Shown here one piece after another: positions 25,888-35,275 of a DNA stretch of 64,000 bases. The notes under the pieces are model-generated. The model did not search any database, was not told the DNA's origin, and saw only the letters and a list, made by a program, of their open reading frames with translations. Origin of the DNA: Acidimicrobiales bacterium (GTDB lineage Bacteria > Actinomycetota > Acidimicrobiia > Acidimicrobiales > Aldehydirespiratoraceae); assembly GCA_029246685.1 (NCBI GenBank), contig JAQWMR010000003.1:19382-83381 (forward strand), given 5' to 3'. The position numbers were made by a program, and so were the translations under genes. Every line of letters begins with the position of its first letter. Within the stretch, counting starts at the first letter, position 1.

Positions 25888-27099
25888 TCAGCCGCCGGCA
25901 CTGATTCCATCCAGAAGCGGCAGGGCTTCCAGCCCAAGCAGCTCACGGTAGGTGTTGTGGTAGTGGTGCAGGGCGGGCTCGTTGCGGCCGAAGACGATCT
26001 CGTCGAGCGATCCGGCGTTGGCCGCCGTCTGCTGACTGGAGCTCATGACGTAGTCCTCGTCACGGATGATCTCGCCGAAGTTCTGCGCGATGTTCGTGGC
26101 GATCTCAGAGAAGTCCGCTGTATCGAGACCGAGGGCCTTCGCCGCCTCCTCCTTCGACCGCAGGTAGAACTCCACCTTGCTCACGTGACGGCCGGGGTCT
26201 CCTGGTGTGGGAATGGCCCGAACCACGAAAACGCCAACCTCGAATGGCATGAGAATCACGTTCGGGAAAATCCAGTAGACGGGCAACCCGGCGACCGTGA
26301 TGTCCCACTCGTCCGCGGGAAGCTGGCGCATCTCGTCGATGGCGCGCTTGCACAGGATCATTCGGTGGAGATGGCCCTCCTCGTCGTAGCACTGGACGTT
26401 GCCGTGGAAAGTGAGCGCGAGTGTGTCCGAGTGGAGCGAGCTGAAGTGATACGTCTCGCCGAAGGTGTCCATCGCGAGTTTCCAGTTGCACGCGGTGTCG
26501 TACTCGGCGGTCGTGAGTAGCTCGAGTTCGTCGAACTTCCAGGTGGAGAACTCGTCGTTGAACCACTCGCCGAGCAGCCAGTCGAGATCGATCGCGCCAT
26601 CTGGATCGGGGTTGACGAACAGGAGGCCGTGGCGCTCCTCGGCCGGAAGCGGCCGCAGCCCCATGCATTCCTTGTCGACGTCGCCGAAGTGCTCCGGCTT
26701 GGGCAGTCCAACGAGCGTCCCGCCGGGGTCGTAGCTCCATGAATGGAACGGGCACGTGAACCGACGCTTGGTGCCTCGCTCCTCGGTCTCGACAATGGCG
26801 CCGCGGTGCCGACACGAGTTCACGAAGGCTTTGAAGTCACCGTCGTCGTCGCGGGTGGCGAGAATCGGGATGCTGTAGTCGTTGTTCGTGAGAAACGAGC
26901 CGGGCCCGACCAGGTCGCCCGAGAGCCCGATGAGCTGCGGCATGCTCCGGAACCACTCGTTCCATTCGCGATCTGCCTGCGCTGGGTCGGTATAGGTCGC
27001 CGTGGGATTCCTGCGCAGCCCGCCGGCATCCACATTGGTGTCGCCATCGAGATGGGTGCACAGCTGCTTGATCAGACGGACCTGCTCATCGTGTCGCAT
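25888..27099 (-). CDS. Rieske non-heme iron oxygenase, alpha subunit
   Basis: 403-residue oxygenase component. Seen: Rieske ligands CRHRGA and CPFHSWSY around residues 90-115, and the mononuclear-iron region NWKLAMDTFGETYHFSSLH with the two histidines (about residues 200-215). A late acidic ligand is expected in the DEDYVMSSS region. Family members hydroxylate or demethylate aromatic, steroid or quaternary-ammonium substrates. ATG 27099 is chosen; the longer frame to 27225 would overlap the divergent TetR gene. Divergent TetR and a shared symmetrical promoter region suggest substrate-induced expression. No reductase component adjacent. Confidence 0.92.
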   Translation of the reverse strand: MRHDEQVRLIKQLCTHLDGDTNVDAGGLRRNPTATYTDPAQADREWNEWFRSMPQLIGLSGDLVGPGSFLTNNDYSIPILATRDDDGDFKAFVNSCRHRGAIVETEERGTKRRFTCPFHSWSYDPGGTLVGLPKPEHFGDVDKECMGLRPLPAEERHGLLFVNPDPDGAIDLDWLLGEWFNDEFSTWKFDELELLTTAEYDTACNWKLAMDTFGETYHFSSLHSDTLALTFHGNVQCYDEEGHLHRMILCKRAIDEMRQLPADEWDITVAGLPVYWIFPNVILMPFEVGVFVVRAIPTPGDPGRHVSKVEFYLRSKEEAAKALGLDTADFSEIATNIAQNFGEIIRDEDYVMSSSQQTAANAGSLDEIVFGRNEPALHHYHNTYRELLGLEALPLLDGISAGG

Positions 27100-27105
27100 G
27101 AAAAC

Positions 27106-27136
27106 ACTTGACCAAAAACTTAGAGAGCTGTCAAAC
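27106..27136. promoter_or_regulatory. Overlapping divergent promoters / TetR operator
   Basis: TTGACC (27108-27113, plus strand) and TTGACA (27134-27129, minus strand) face each other and form an inverted repeat TTGAC-N17-GTCAA. Each -35 is followed at 17 bp by a weak -10 (TCAAAC, TCAAGT) lying within the other's -35 area. Both start codons are 6-8 bases beyond the -10, implying leaderless transcripts. A TetR dimer bound here would block both genes. Confidence 0.5.
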
Positions 27137-27144
27137 TTTCGCCC

Positions 27145-27810
27145 ATGGTCGGTTTGCGGGAGAAGAACAAGGCGCTGCGCCGAGAGGCAATCCTCGACGC
27201 GACACTCCAGCTTCTCGGCAAGCATGACCCGTCGGAGATCACGACCAGTCAGATCGCCGCGCGGGCCGATGTGTCACCGGCGACTGTCTTCAATCTGGTC
27301 GGCACCCGAGAACAACTCCTCGTTGCGCTCGGTGCTCGAGTCGTCGAAACCATCCTCGACGCACTGACCGAGCTCGAGAAGCAGACTGGCGGCGATCCGA
27401 TCGCAGCGGCGCGACTGATCGTCGACGTCTCCGTTGCTGCTTTCGCCGTCGAGTCGACCGCGTATCGGCGTGTGGTCGCGGAGATCGTGTATCGCCACGA
27501 CGTGGACGGCAGCTCTGGCTTCGATCCGGCTCGACTCCAAGAGGCGGCGATGCACGACGCACAAGAGAGAGGCATCGTCGACGCGCGCTTCGATCCTGCT
27601 GGCCTCGGCAAGCAGATCTACGCGTCGTACTCCGCCGCCATGCTGCGCTGGTCAGTTGGCAAGATCGACGACGCCGGTTTCCTGATATTGGCCCGCCACG
27701 GCCTCCTCGCAGTCCTGGCCGCCACCGCGACCGACGACCATCGCGATGCGTTCTGCAATGAGCTCGTCGGGTTGTCAGCCTGCTTGGCTGAACTCTCACA
27801 GGCGAACTGA
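27145..27810 (+). CDS. TetR family transcriptional regulator
   Basis: 221-residue regulator. Seen: an N-terminal HTH of TetR type, REAILDATLQLLGKHDPSEI then TSQIAARADVSPATVFNLVG with the recognition helix, and a variable helical ligand domain with ESTAYRRVVAEIVYRH. The gene is divergent from the Rieske oxygenase and shares a 45-bp intergenic region that holds an inverted repeat, so it probably represses the oxygenase and itself until a ligand binds. Start ATG 27145 places the HTH about 15 residues from the N terminus, as usual. Confidence 0.9.
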   Translation: MVGLREKNKALRREAILDATLQLLGKHDPSEITTSQIAARADVSPATVFNLVGTREQLLVALGARVVETILDALTELEKQTGGDPIAAARLIVDVSVAAFAVESTAYRRVVAEIVYRHDVDGSSGFDPARLQEAAMHDAQERGIVDARFDPAGLGKQIYASYSAAMLRWSVGKIDDAGFLILARHGLLAVLAATATDDHRDAFCNELVGLSACLAELSQAN

Positions 27811-27850
27811 CACGCTCGGAAGCAGACCATCGAACCACTAGGTTCGCGCC

Positions 27851-28768
27851 GTGCCGCACCTCCCAGGAAGCCCATACTGGCAGCGCGACGGTTCGCATTC
27901 ACAGGTGCTCGACTACCACCTGAGCATGCTCCTCGACACGGCCCGAATGCAATCGTACCGGCGTGCGATCGAGGCCTCGGTGCAGCCCGGCGACGTGGTG
28001 GTCGATATCGGGTGCGGTACGGGCGTTCTGTCATTCATGGCCTGCGAGGCCGGCGCGAAGCAGGTCTACGCCATCGAAGGTGGACCGGTCATCGAGCTGG
28101 CCCGAGAGCTGGCCATCGACAACGGGTTCGCGGATCGGATCGAATTCCTCACTGGCTGGTCGATCGACGTCGGCATCCCCGAGCCCGCCGACGTACTCAT
28201 CACGGAGACCCTCGGCAATGCGGGTCTCGACGAAGGGATCATTGCGTGGACCGCCGACGCCCGGCAGCGCCTGCTCCGCCCCGGGGCAGCGCTCCTGCCC
28301 GAAAGGCTTCGCCTCTGGGTCGCAGCTGCAGAATCGTTCGATGATCACGCGTTGGTCTCGGATTGGTTGATCCCAGACCTTCCGTACGACTACACCGCGG
28401 CCCACCGCCGGGCGGCGCGGACCTTGTGGTTCGCCGACGTCGAACCGGCCAAGCTCCTCGGTCAGCCGGAACTGGCCGCCGACATAGACCTGACGACCGC
28501 CCTCAACGCATCGACAGCAGCGGCCGGCCGCCTGCGGGTCGACCGCGACGGCACCCTCCACGGGCTGGCTTGCTGGTTCGATTCCCTCTTGTGTCCCGGC
28601 GTCACTGTCGACAATTCGCCGCCTCGCTCAGTCTCGAGTTGGTCCCAGGGATTCTTGCCCCTGGCCGCGCCCGTAGCCGTCTCCGCCGGCGACGATTTCA
28701 GCTGGGAGCTGTCGGTCTCCCCCGACGGCGAACACTGGACCTGGCAGGTCGAGCGCGTCAGCGATTGA
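27851..28768 (+). CDS. PRMT-like class I methyltransferase
   Basis: 305-residue protein resembling protein arginine N-methyltransferases. Seen: SMLLDTARMQSYRRAI before the cofactor site (the PRMT DxxRxxxY motif), motif I VVVDIGCGTGVLSFMACEAG, post-I VYAIEGG, and a double-E-like loop LITETLGNAGLDE (Glu, then Glu eight residues later). The second half is a beta-rich region as in PRMT barrels. GTG at 27851 gives a start MPHLPGSPYWQRDGS. Bacterial PRMT-like enzymes are known but most lack defined targets. Distinct from the PrmA-like gene at 14969. Confidence 0.75.
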   Translation: MPHLPGSPYWQRDGSHSQVLDYHLSMLLDTARMQSYRRAIEASVQPGDVVVDIGCGTGVLSFMACEAGAKQVYAIEGGPVIELARELAIDNGFADRIEFLTGWSIDVGIPEPADVLITETLGNAGLDEGIIAWTADARQRLLRPGAALLPERLRLWVAAAESFDDHALVSDWLIPDLPYDYTAAHRRAARTLWFADVEPAKLLGQPELAADIDLTTALNASTAAAGRLRVDRDGTLHGLACWFDSLLCPGVTVDNSPPRSVSSWSQGFLPLAAPVAVSAGDDFSWELSVSPDGEHWTWQVERVSD

Positions 28769-28845
28769 GGGTGAGCGATAGGCTCCGGCACGGTTGCGCA
28801 CAGTCCCTGCGTAGCCGTCCAACCGCATTCAGGAGATCAGCCGTC

Positions 28846-29166
28846 TTGGCCACAAGGAAGCTCACCCCGCTGCAAGAATCAGAGGCTCGCCGCAAGGCAG
28901 CTGAGGAAGCGAAGAAGAACAAGAAGACGGTTGTCCGCTCGGACGAGGAGAAGGCTGTCCGCAAGGAACGCGTCGAGAAGGCGAAGGATGCCCTCGCCCG
29001 CTCGAGCGGCATGAAGGGCAACCACGTGGCTGCTGGCCGTTCCGCGCTCAAGGACTTTCTGCGCCGTCTCAATGAGCCGAAGCAGCCGGACGATGCGAGC
29101 TTCGACGCGCTCATCGAAGCTCCGTTCAAAGCTCCGCCGAAGAAAAAGTCAAACGACCGCTACTAG
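28846..29166 (+). CDS. Conserved hypothetical Lys/Glu-rich small protein
   Basis: 106-residue strongly charged protein, not recognised. It begins LATRKLTPLQESEARRKAAE, has alternating K/E helices (KAVRKERVEKAKDALARS), a middle GNHVAAGRSALKDFLRRL, and a basic tail APPKKKSNDRY; probably helical or partly disordered, possibly nucleic-acid binding. The TTG start at 28846 is supported by an AGGAGA RBS nine bases upstream; the frame upstream of this overlaps the methyltransferase gene in another frame. Confidence 0.65.
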   Translation: MATRKLTPLQESEARRKAAEEAKKNKKTVVRSDEEKAVRKERVEKAKDALARSSGMKGNHVAAGRSALKDFLRRLNEPKQPDDASFDALIEAPFKAPPKKKSNDRY

Positions 29167-29171
29167 CGCTG

Positions 29172-29830
29172 TCAGAGATCGAGACTCTCGAGTAGATCGA
29201 GAAAGTCGTACTCACGCGCGAGAAACGGCCGCAGATTCTGCACGGCCGCCGGAGTCAGCGTCGTCTTGAAGTTGGCCGGCGTCTCGTGGCGTCCGACCGG
29301 ATCGCTGGTGAGGGTTGCCGCGATGCCCAAGACGTTGCAGAGCCGTTCGAAGTCCTCCTCGAGGCGCCCCTGACGCAGGACCATGAGTACGTCTGAGCTT
29401 CGGGCGAGGAACGACTGCTCGTCATCGAGCCAGTCCCAGTACGACGACGAGACGTGCCTGATCGATCGGTACGCCTTCTCGGCCCCCTCCTCGCGGCCGA
29501 GCGCTTCAGCGAGCGCGCTCGGCGTCGAATATCTCGCGAACGCCGCGGCCTCACGTGGAAGCCACTGCTCGTCGTAGCGAGGACGACCCTTTCGCGAGCG
29601 GCTATTGAAGCCGCTGACGAAGCGTTCGATCGGATCGCGCACCGCGAAGACGAACTGCTCCCCGACCGGAACGTCGCTCATCGTCACGCGATGCTTGTGT
29701 AGATGCAGTGGCACCCGGCACCCGGCACCCGGCACTCATCGAGCCGATCCTCGAGTGCCCCGTTGACCACGGTGCCACCGGTCTTGCCGATGTGGAGGAA
29801 GTGGATCGGGCGATAATCAGCGTCGCTCAT
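29172..29830 (-). pseudogene. Sulfotransferase family protein, out of frame at a heptanucleotide repeat
   Basis: PAPS-dependent sulfotransferase. The 5' part from ATG 29830 reads MSDADYRPIHFLHIGKTGGT, with the PAPS-binding HxGKTGGT motif, up to LDEC. A 7-bp tandem repeat at 29710-29735 then moves the frame, and that reading ends at a TGA about 25 bp on. The rest of the enzyme lies in a second frame: HLHKHRVTMSDVPVGEQ, VFAVRDPIERFVSGFNSRSR (3'-phosphate motif), ending LAREYDFLDLLESLDL. With one or four repeat units instead of three the two halves join into an intact protein of 214 or 221 residues. It may be a phase-variable gene, a pseudogene, or an assembly error. Confidence 0.78.
29710..29735. 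repeat. Heptanucleotide tandem repeat within sulfotransferase gene
   Basis: Three full copies of GGCACCC plus a partial fourth (GGCAC), 26 bp. Being 7 bp long, each gain or loss shifts the reading frame of the sulfotransferase by one. Copy numbers of one or four restore the frame. Confidence 0.85.
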
Positions 29831-29874
29831 CGCCTCGAGCGCCTAGGCATGCCGACTCAGTCGGAGCGGCTCCA

Positions 29875-31113
29875 TCAACCCTCGTCGGCTTGGGCGTACG
29901 GACTCTCGAGAATGCTCTCGTGACCGTCGGTGATCGGCTGGTCGACTCGCTGGCCACTCCCGCCACCCGGGCCGAACGAGTCCACGACCTCTCGGAGCGC
30001 TTCGCGGTCGGGGACCTGCGGTAGCTGTTGGGGCTGACCTGGCATCTCGGCGATGTGCAGCGTCTGGGTGGGGAAGGCGAAGTCGACGTTGAGCGATTCC
30101 GCGAGCCGCATGATATCGAGGTTGAGGACGTGCCTGGTCCGCAGCTCCTCGGTCCAGTCGGCCGCGTCCATGAAGCAGTACACCAGGACGTCGAGGCTGG
30201 TGGCGCCGAAGCCGTGAAACTCGACCATGTAGTAGTCCTGCCGCATGCCGGGGTTCGCCCGGATGATGGCCCGGATTCCTTCGACGAACGCCTGCATCTG
30301 GTCCGGCTTGGTGTGGTAGCCGACCCCGAGCGTGGTCTTGTAACGACGCCAACGGCGCTGACCCATGTTGTCGATGCCGGTGTTCATCAGATTGCCGTTG
30401 GGCACGCTGACGAGCGAGTTGTAGAAGGTGCGCACTCGGGTAGAGCGAAAGCCGACACTCTCGACGGTGCCCTCGACGCCATCGACGACCACCCAGTCGC
30501 CGACCTCAAACGGCTTGTCGGCGAAGATCGTGGCGCCACCGAGAACGTTGCGAACCGTATCTTGTGCAGCCAGAGCGATCGCGAGACCGCCGAGACCCAG
30601 GCCGGCGATCAGCGACGAGACATTGACGTCGAGATTCTGCAGCACGAACAGGATGCCCACCGCAGTAACGAAGAGCCGCATCGTTGTTCGCAGCAACGGC
30701 ACGAGGCTGTCGTCGAGCTTCGTTTCTGTCTCACCTGCGCGCCTCGCCAGCACGTCCACGGCGATGTCTATAGCGCGGTACGCAACCATGATGATCGCAA
30801 CCGCGGCAATGAGGCTCGTCGCCTGATTCACGACGTTCTCGACGTCCGGATCGAAGTCGAGCGTCGGGAATCCGACCAGCACCGTGATCCCGATCGCGAG
30901 CAGCAGAATGCCGCGGTTCAGCAGCCGCCGCTCGCCCTCCCAGAACGTGAGTTCCTCACCGTCGAATCGACGCCGCACAACGAGCGAGATCGCGCGTATC
31001 AGCGCGAAATGCAGCACGGCGGCGACAAGTACCAACACAGCGAGACCGATGTATTGCTCCACCTCGATCCCGAGGTACTCGTCGGTGAGCCAGTCGGGCG
31101 AAGCAACGATCAC
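29875..31113 (-). CDS. Mechanosensitive ion channel, MscS family
   Basis: 412-residue inner-membrane channel. Seen: four to five hydrophobic helices (about residues 20-40, 65-85, 95-115, 145-165), then the pore-lining TM3-like stretch SSLIAGLGLGGLAIALAAQD, the beta-domain entry KPFEVGDWVVVDGVEGTVES, and RTFYNSLVSVPNGNLMNTGI, all typical of MscS. The C-terminal 40 residues are Pro/Gln/Gly-rich and probably disordered. It would open on membrane tension during hypo-osmotic shock. Single gene; neighbours are unrelated. Confidence 0.93.
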   Translation of the reverse strand: MIVASPDWLTDEYLGIEVEQYIGLAVLVLVAAVLHFALIRAISLVVRRRFDGEELTFWEGERRLLNRGILLLAIGITVLVGFPTLDFDPDVENVVNQATSLIAAVAIIMVAYRAIDIAVDVLARRAGETETKLDDSLVPLLRTTMRLFVTAVGILFVLQNLDVNVSSLIAGLGLGGLAIALAAQDTVRNVLGGATIFADKPFEVGDWVVVDGVEGTVESVGFRSTRVRTFYNSLVSVPNGNLMNTGIDNMGQRRWRRYKTTLGVGYHTKPDQMQAFVEGIRAIIRANPGMRQDYYMVEFHGFGATSLDVLVYCFMDAADWTEELRTRHVLNLDIMRLAESLNVDFAFPTQTLHIAEMPGQPQQLPQVPDREALREVVDSFGPGGGSGQRVDQPITDGHESILESPYAQADEG

Positions 31114-31169
31114 CTCATCAACATAGTCAGCCGACGCGACCAGCTCTGAGACCCTCGCGTGGACTCGAG

Positions 31170-31183
31170 CTTCCGGCCGGAAG
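31170..31183. repeat. Perfect 14-bp palindrome in intergenic region
   Basis: CTTCCGGCCGGAAG, in the 183-bp gap between the MscS gene start and the SDR gene end. Could be a protein-binding site or a small hairpin; nothing else is seen in the gap. Confidence 0.35.
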
Positions 31184-31296
31184 GAACGACAGGTTCTGGT
31201 GAGGAGCGAGGCGATAGCTTCGCCGCATGGCCGCGGTGTAAGACGTTCTCGATCGAGCTGGTCGAGTAGACGCTGAGCAGCCCTCGTCGAGCCGAG

Positions 31297-32064
31297 TCAG
31301 CGCGCGGTGTAGCCGGCGTCGACGTGGACGATCTCACCGGTCATGTAGCTCGCTTCGTCCGACGCGAGGAACACGACCACCTTTGCGATCTCCTCAGGTC
31401 GAGCCAGACGCTTCATAGGGATCGTCGCATCGGCCAGTGCCTGCAGATCTTCCGCGGTCGGGGGCGCGTCGCGCTGCGACGAGAGCATCGGCGTGTCCAC
31501 CTCGCCCGGCGCGACAGCATTCACCCGGATCCCATCCTCGGCGTGGTCGAGCGCGAGCGCCCGGGTGAGTTGATGGACAGCTCCCTTGGACACGCAGTAC
31601 GCGGTCGACCCTGCGGAACCCACCCCACCCCAGATGGAACCGAAGTTCACGATTGCCCCGGTACTGGCGCTCGTCATGTGTCGAAGGGCGGCCCGACACA
31701 TGAAGAACATGCCGTCCACGTTCACGCTCATCACCCGACGCCAGTCGTCGTCGCCGGTACCAAGTGCGTCCGCCCGGTGGATCGTGCCAGCGGCTGTGAC
31801 GAGGACATCGACCGAGCCGTGCTCGGCGAACGTCGCGTCGACCGTCGCGTCGCAGAATGCCGAATCGCGCACATCGCCGGCGGCCACCGACACTGCCGGT
31901 GAGCCCGCGGCACGACACTCCCCCGCCATGGACTCCGCTCCACCCTCGTCGAGGTCGACGAGGGTCAGCGTCGCACCTCTCGCGGCGAACTCTCGCGCCG
32001 ACGCGGCGCCCATCCCCGACGCTGCACCCGTGATGACGACTGACCGACCGGTGAAGTCGCTCAT
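31297..32064 (-). CDS. Short-chain dehydrogenase/reductase (SDR)
   Basis: 255-residue classical SDR. Seen: TGAASGMGAASAREF cofactor motif, LVDLDE (acidic, NAD preference), a TAAG motif replacing NNAG, catalytic region NFGSIWGGVGSAG then AYCVSKGA with Tyr and Lys, and PGEVDTPM. The C terminus EIVHVDAGYTAR is typical of FabG/BKR-like SDRs. Overlaps the upstream SDR gene by 4 bp (ATGA), so the two are translationally coupled and probably catalyse successive redox steps. Substrate unknown. Confidence 0.9.
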   Translation of the reverse strand: MSDFTGRSVVITGAASGMGAASAREFAARGATLTLVDLDEGGAESMAGECRAAGSPAVSVAAGDVRDSAFCDATVDATFAEHGSVDVLVTAAGTIHRADALGTGDDDWRRVMSVNVDGMFFMCRAALRHMTSASTGAIVNFGSIWGGVGSAGSTAYCVSKGAVHQLTRALALDHAEDGIRVNAVAPGEVDTPMLSSQRDAPPTAEDLQALADATIPMKRLARPEEIAKVVVFLASDEASYMTGEIVHVDAGYTAR

Positions 32065-32831
32065 GCCACGTCGCCCTCGCCTGGCGGCACAGCATCGAAC
32101 GACATCCCGCCGTAGGTCTGCCCCGTGGGCTGGAGTTCGATCCGATTGATGTTGACGTGGGCGGGGACGGTGACGGCGTAGTGGATTGCGTCTGCGACCT
32201 CGTCGGCGGTCACCTCCTGCACGCCACTGTCCTTCACTCTCGCCCGCTGCGTGGGATCGCTCACGGCCACGTCGTAGAACTCAGTCGCGACCCGACCCGG
32301 GTTTATCTCGGTGACGCGCACTCCCGTCCCCCGGAGTTCGATGCGGAGGTTCGTGCAGAATCGATGCACCGCTGCCTTGGACGCTCCGTAGGTCGCGGAC
32401 GACAGCGGATACAGGCCGGCCATCGACCCGATGTTGACGATGTGGCCGCTCCGTCGCTCGATCATCGGCGGCAGGAAGACCTTCGTGGCGACCATCAACG
32501 CGGTCACGTTCGTGTCGATCGTCTGGGTGATGTCCTCGATCGTCCCCTCGGCGAGCGGCGCATCCAGCCGTCCGAGCCCGGCGTTGTTCACGAGCAGGTC
32601 GACAGGCCCGACGGAGCCCGCGAGCGCCACAAGCGCGTCAGAGTCCGTGACGTCGAGGGAATGAATGACACAACCCGTCTCTTCGGCGAGCTGTCCGAGC
32701 CGATCACCGCGTCGGGCCACGGCATGGATCCGCACTCCCTCTGCGGCCAGCCGACGTAAGGTCGCCGCTCCGATTCCGCTGGACGCACCCGTCACGAGGG
32801 CGGACGACGGTAGAGATCCGGAGCCACTCAT
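32061..32831 (-). CDS. Short-chain dehydrogenase/reductase (SDR)
   Basis: 256-residue classical SDR of the YdfG/serine-dehydrogenase-like type. Seen: [25 protein letters not shown] (basic after strand 2, NADP preference), [20 protein letters not shown] with catalytic serine, YGASKAAVH, and [10 protein letters not shown]. First gene of a two-SDR operon; its TGA overlaps the ATG of the next. The pair has opposite predicted cofactor preference (NADP then NAD), which would suit a coupled epimerisation or two-step oxidation; that is inference. Confidence 0.9.
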   Translation of the reverse strand: MSGSGSLPSSALVTGASSGIGAATLRRLAAEGVRIHAVARRGDRLGQLAEETGCVIHSLDVTDSDALVALAGSVGPVDLLVNNAGLGRLDAPLAEGTIEDITQTIDTNVTALMVATKVFLPPMIERRSGHIVNIGSMAGLYPLSSATYGASKAAVHRFCTNLRIELRGTGVRVTEINPGRVATEFYDVAVSDPTQRARVKDSGVQEVTADEVADAIHYAVTVPAHVNINRIELQPTGQTYGGMSFDAVPPGEGDVA

Positions 32832-32974
32832 TTCTCGCTCGCCATACGCGTTCCCATCCCTCTCGGCTGCAGGCAGACAACGCTACCTCGCCGGACCAGC
32901 GGCCCAAGACGACAGTCAAGTCCGGACTGGCCTACCTTTCCCTCGCTGACCCCTGCACGACAAGAGACAAAACG

Positions 32975-35221
32975 ATGGCGTTTCTCGACTCAGAAATCGA
33001 AGCAACAGAAGCCTGGTTCGGCTCGGATCGCTTCTCGGAGATCACCCGACTCTTCACGGCCCGTCAGGTTGTCGAACAGCGGGGAACCATCGACCAGGAC
33101 TACACCGTTGCCCGGGTCGCAGCCGAGCGATTCCACACGCGGCTACGCGAGCTTCGTTCGCAGGGCAAGAGCATCACCACGTACGGCCCCTACTCCCCCG
33201 GCCAGGCCGTCGCCATGAAGCGATCGGGCATCGAAGGGATCTACCTGGGCGGCTGGGCCACATCGGCCAAGGGCTCGATGTCGGAAGATCCGGGCGCTGA
33301 CCTCGCGAGCTACCCGCTGAGCGCAGTGCCGGATGAGGCGGCCCCCATCGTCCGGGCCCTTCTCGCGGCCGACAAGAACCAGCGTTTCGCCCGAACCCGC
33401 ATGAGCGAGGAGCAGCGAGACAGCACCCCTGAGGTCGACTTCCTGCCGTACATCATCGCCGATGCCGACACCGGCCACGGCGGCGACGGACACGTCCGCA
33501 ATCTCGTGCGCCGCTTCGTCGAGGTCGGGGTCCCCGGGTACCACATCGAGGACCAGAAGCCGGGCGTGAAGAAGTGCGGTCACCAGGGCGGCAAGGTGCT
33601 CGTCCCGGTCGATGAGCAGATCAAGCGCCTCAACGCGGCAAGGTTCCAGCTCGACATCATGACCGTCGGCGGCATCATCGTGGCTCGCACCGACGCGGAG
33701 GCGGCGACACTGCTCGACGGCTCCGGCGACGAACGCGACCAAGCCTTCATTCTCGGCGCCACCAAGCTCGACGTTCCGAGCTACAAGAACGCCTTCCTGG
33801 CGATCATGGAGAGCCTGAACAGCGCCGGCGTCTCCGATCTCAACGGCCATCTGCTCTACGGCATCCCGGACGACCAGAAGGCCGAGGCGATCGCGTGGAT
33901 CAAGTCGAACGGTCTCAACGCCAACATCGCCGACGCTGCCGCGGCGGTCGGCGCCGGCACCCTCACCGCCGAGCAGGCGCTCGACACCGTGGGCGATGCC
34001 TTCGTCGACGCCTGGCAGTCGGCAGCCGGCCTCATGACCTACCGCGAAGCCGTCGCCGAGGCGATGGCGTTCCGCGCCGAGGAGGGCGTCGAACTCTCGA
34101 TGACCCTCGATGAATGGGACGCCTTCTCCGAGCCCGCCTCCTGGCACGTCGCCCAGGCCAAGGCCGATGAGATGGGCCTCGATGTCCACTGGGACGCTCG
34201 AATCGCAAAGACGCCCGAGGGCTACTACCAGATCCGAGGCGGCATCCCGTTCGCCATCGCCAAGTCGCTCGCGGTCGCTCCGTTCTGCGACATCATCTGG
34301 ATGGAAACGAAGACTGCCGACCTCGAGGACGCAAAGGTGTTCGCCGAGGCCATCAAGGCCGTGTACCCCGACAAGATGATGGCCTACAACCTGTCGCCGT
34401 CCTTCAACTGGGACACCACGGGCATGACCGATGACGAGATGCGGGCGTTCCCAGCTGAGATCGGCAAGCTCGGATTCGTGTTCAACTTCATCACGTACGG
34501 CGGCCATCAGATCGACGGCCTCGCGAGCGAAGAGTTCTCCGCCTCGCTGCAGGAAGACGGCATGTTGGCCTTGGCCCGGCTCCAGCGGAAGTTCCGCTTG
34601 GTGGAGTCCCCGTACGCGACCCCGCAGACACTCGTCGGCGGGCCCCGCCTCGATGCCGCCCTCATGGGCTCGTCCGGACGCACCGCCACCACCAAGGCCA
34701 TGGGCAAGGGTTCCACCCAGTTCCAGCACCTGGTGCAGACCGAAGTGCCGCCGCGGCTGCTCGAGGAGTGGCTCGCCGAGTGGGCCGGAGCCCACGGCGT
34801 CGATGCCGCATTGTCCGTGCAGTTGCGCCCCCACACCCCGGGCTCAGAGATCCTCGAGCTCCAGGTCAACGGGGCCGATGAGACCTTCGCCAACGTGGTG
34901 TTCTCCGTCATCCACGATCGTCGGAACCGTCCGATCCTGCTGGTGCGCGACCAGAACAACCATCGTCAAGAGATGCGCCGCAAGCGGCTCATGACGCTGA
35001 TGCACCTGTTCCTGATCCATCGCTACAAGATCGCCGCGATCCACTTCCTCAGCCCCACGGACGACAACCACAAGCAGGCAGAGGGCATGCGGAACAACGG
35101 CATCTTCGGAAATGTCACCGATGAGGTGGGCGAGATCATCGTCGCCGAAGTCAGCGAGACCGACGTCGGACCGCTCCTGGGCGAGGACCGCAGCGCGCTC
35201 TCATCGTTCATCGCGGTTTGA
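32975..35221 (+). CDS. aceA: Isocitrate lyase, long (AceA2-type) form
   Basis: Glyoxylate-bypass enzyme that cleaves isocitrate to succinate and glyoxylate. The 748-residue product is the long actinobacterial form, about 300 residues more than E. coli AceA. Seen: catalytic loop [13 protein letters not shown] with the active-site cysteine, [33 protein letters not shown] (metal ligands), [12 protein letters not shown], and NLSPSFNWD. Needed for growth on acetate, fatty acids or alkanes, which agrees with the many oxygenases and CoA ligases here. No malate synthase gene in the window. ATG at 32975 follows an AAGAGAC RBS. Confidence 0.95.
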   Translation: MAFLDSEIEATEAWFGSDRFSEITRLFTARQVVEQRGTIDQDYTVARVAAERFHTRLRELRSQGKSITTYGPYSPGQAVAMKRSGIEGIYLGGWATSAKGSMSEDPGADLASYPLSAVPDEAAPIVRALLAADKNQRFARTRMSEEQRDSTPEVDFLPYIIADADTGHGGDGHVRNLVRRFVEVGVPGYHIEDQKPGVKKCGHQGGKVLVPVDEQIKRLNAARFQLDIMTVGGIIVARTDAEAATLLDGSGDERDQAFILGATKLDVPSYKNAFLAIMESLNSAGVSDLNGHLLYGIPDDQKAEAIAWIKSNGLNANIADAAAAVGAGTLTAEQALDTVGDAFVDAWQSAAGLMTYREAVAEAMAFRAEEGVELSMTLDEWDAFSEPASWHVAQAKADEMGLDVHWDARIAKTPEGYYQIRGGIPFAIAKSLAVAPFCDIIWMETKTADLEDAKVFAEAIKAVYPDKMMAYNLSPSFNWDTTGMTDDEMRAFPAEIGKLGFVFNFITYGGHQIDGLASEEFSASLQEDGMLALARLQRKFRLVESPYATPQTLVGGPRLDAALMGSSGRTATTKAMGKGSTQFQHLVQTEVPPRLLEEWLAEWAGAHGVDAALSVQLRPHTPGSEILELQVNGADETFANVVFSVIHDRRNRPILLVRDQNNHRQEMRRKRLMTLMHLFLIHRYKIAAIHFLSPTDDNHKQAEGMRNNGIFGNVTDEVGEIIVAEVSETDVGPLLGEDRSALSSFIAV

Positions 35222-35275
35222 GCGCTCCCGCGGTGTGGACCGCGGTGCGTTCGTGTGCCGTGGTGGTCCGGGTCG

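Noticed and set aside
33143..34834. 563-codon minus-strand open frame
   Set aside because: Antisense to isocitrate lyase; composition (repeated Val/Asp/Gly/Leu) is that of a shadow frame.
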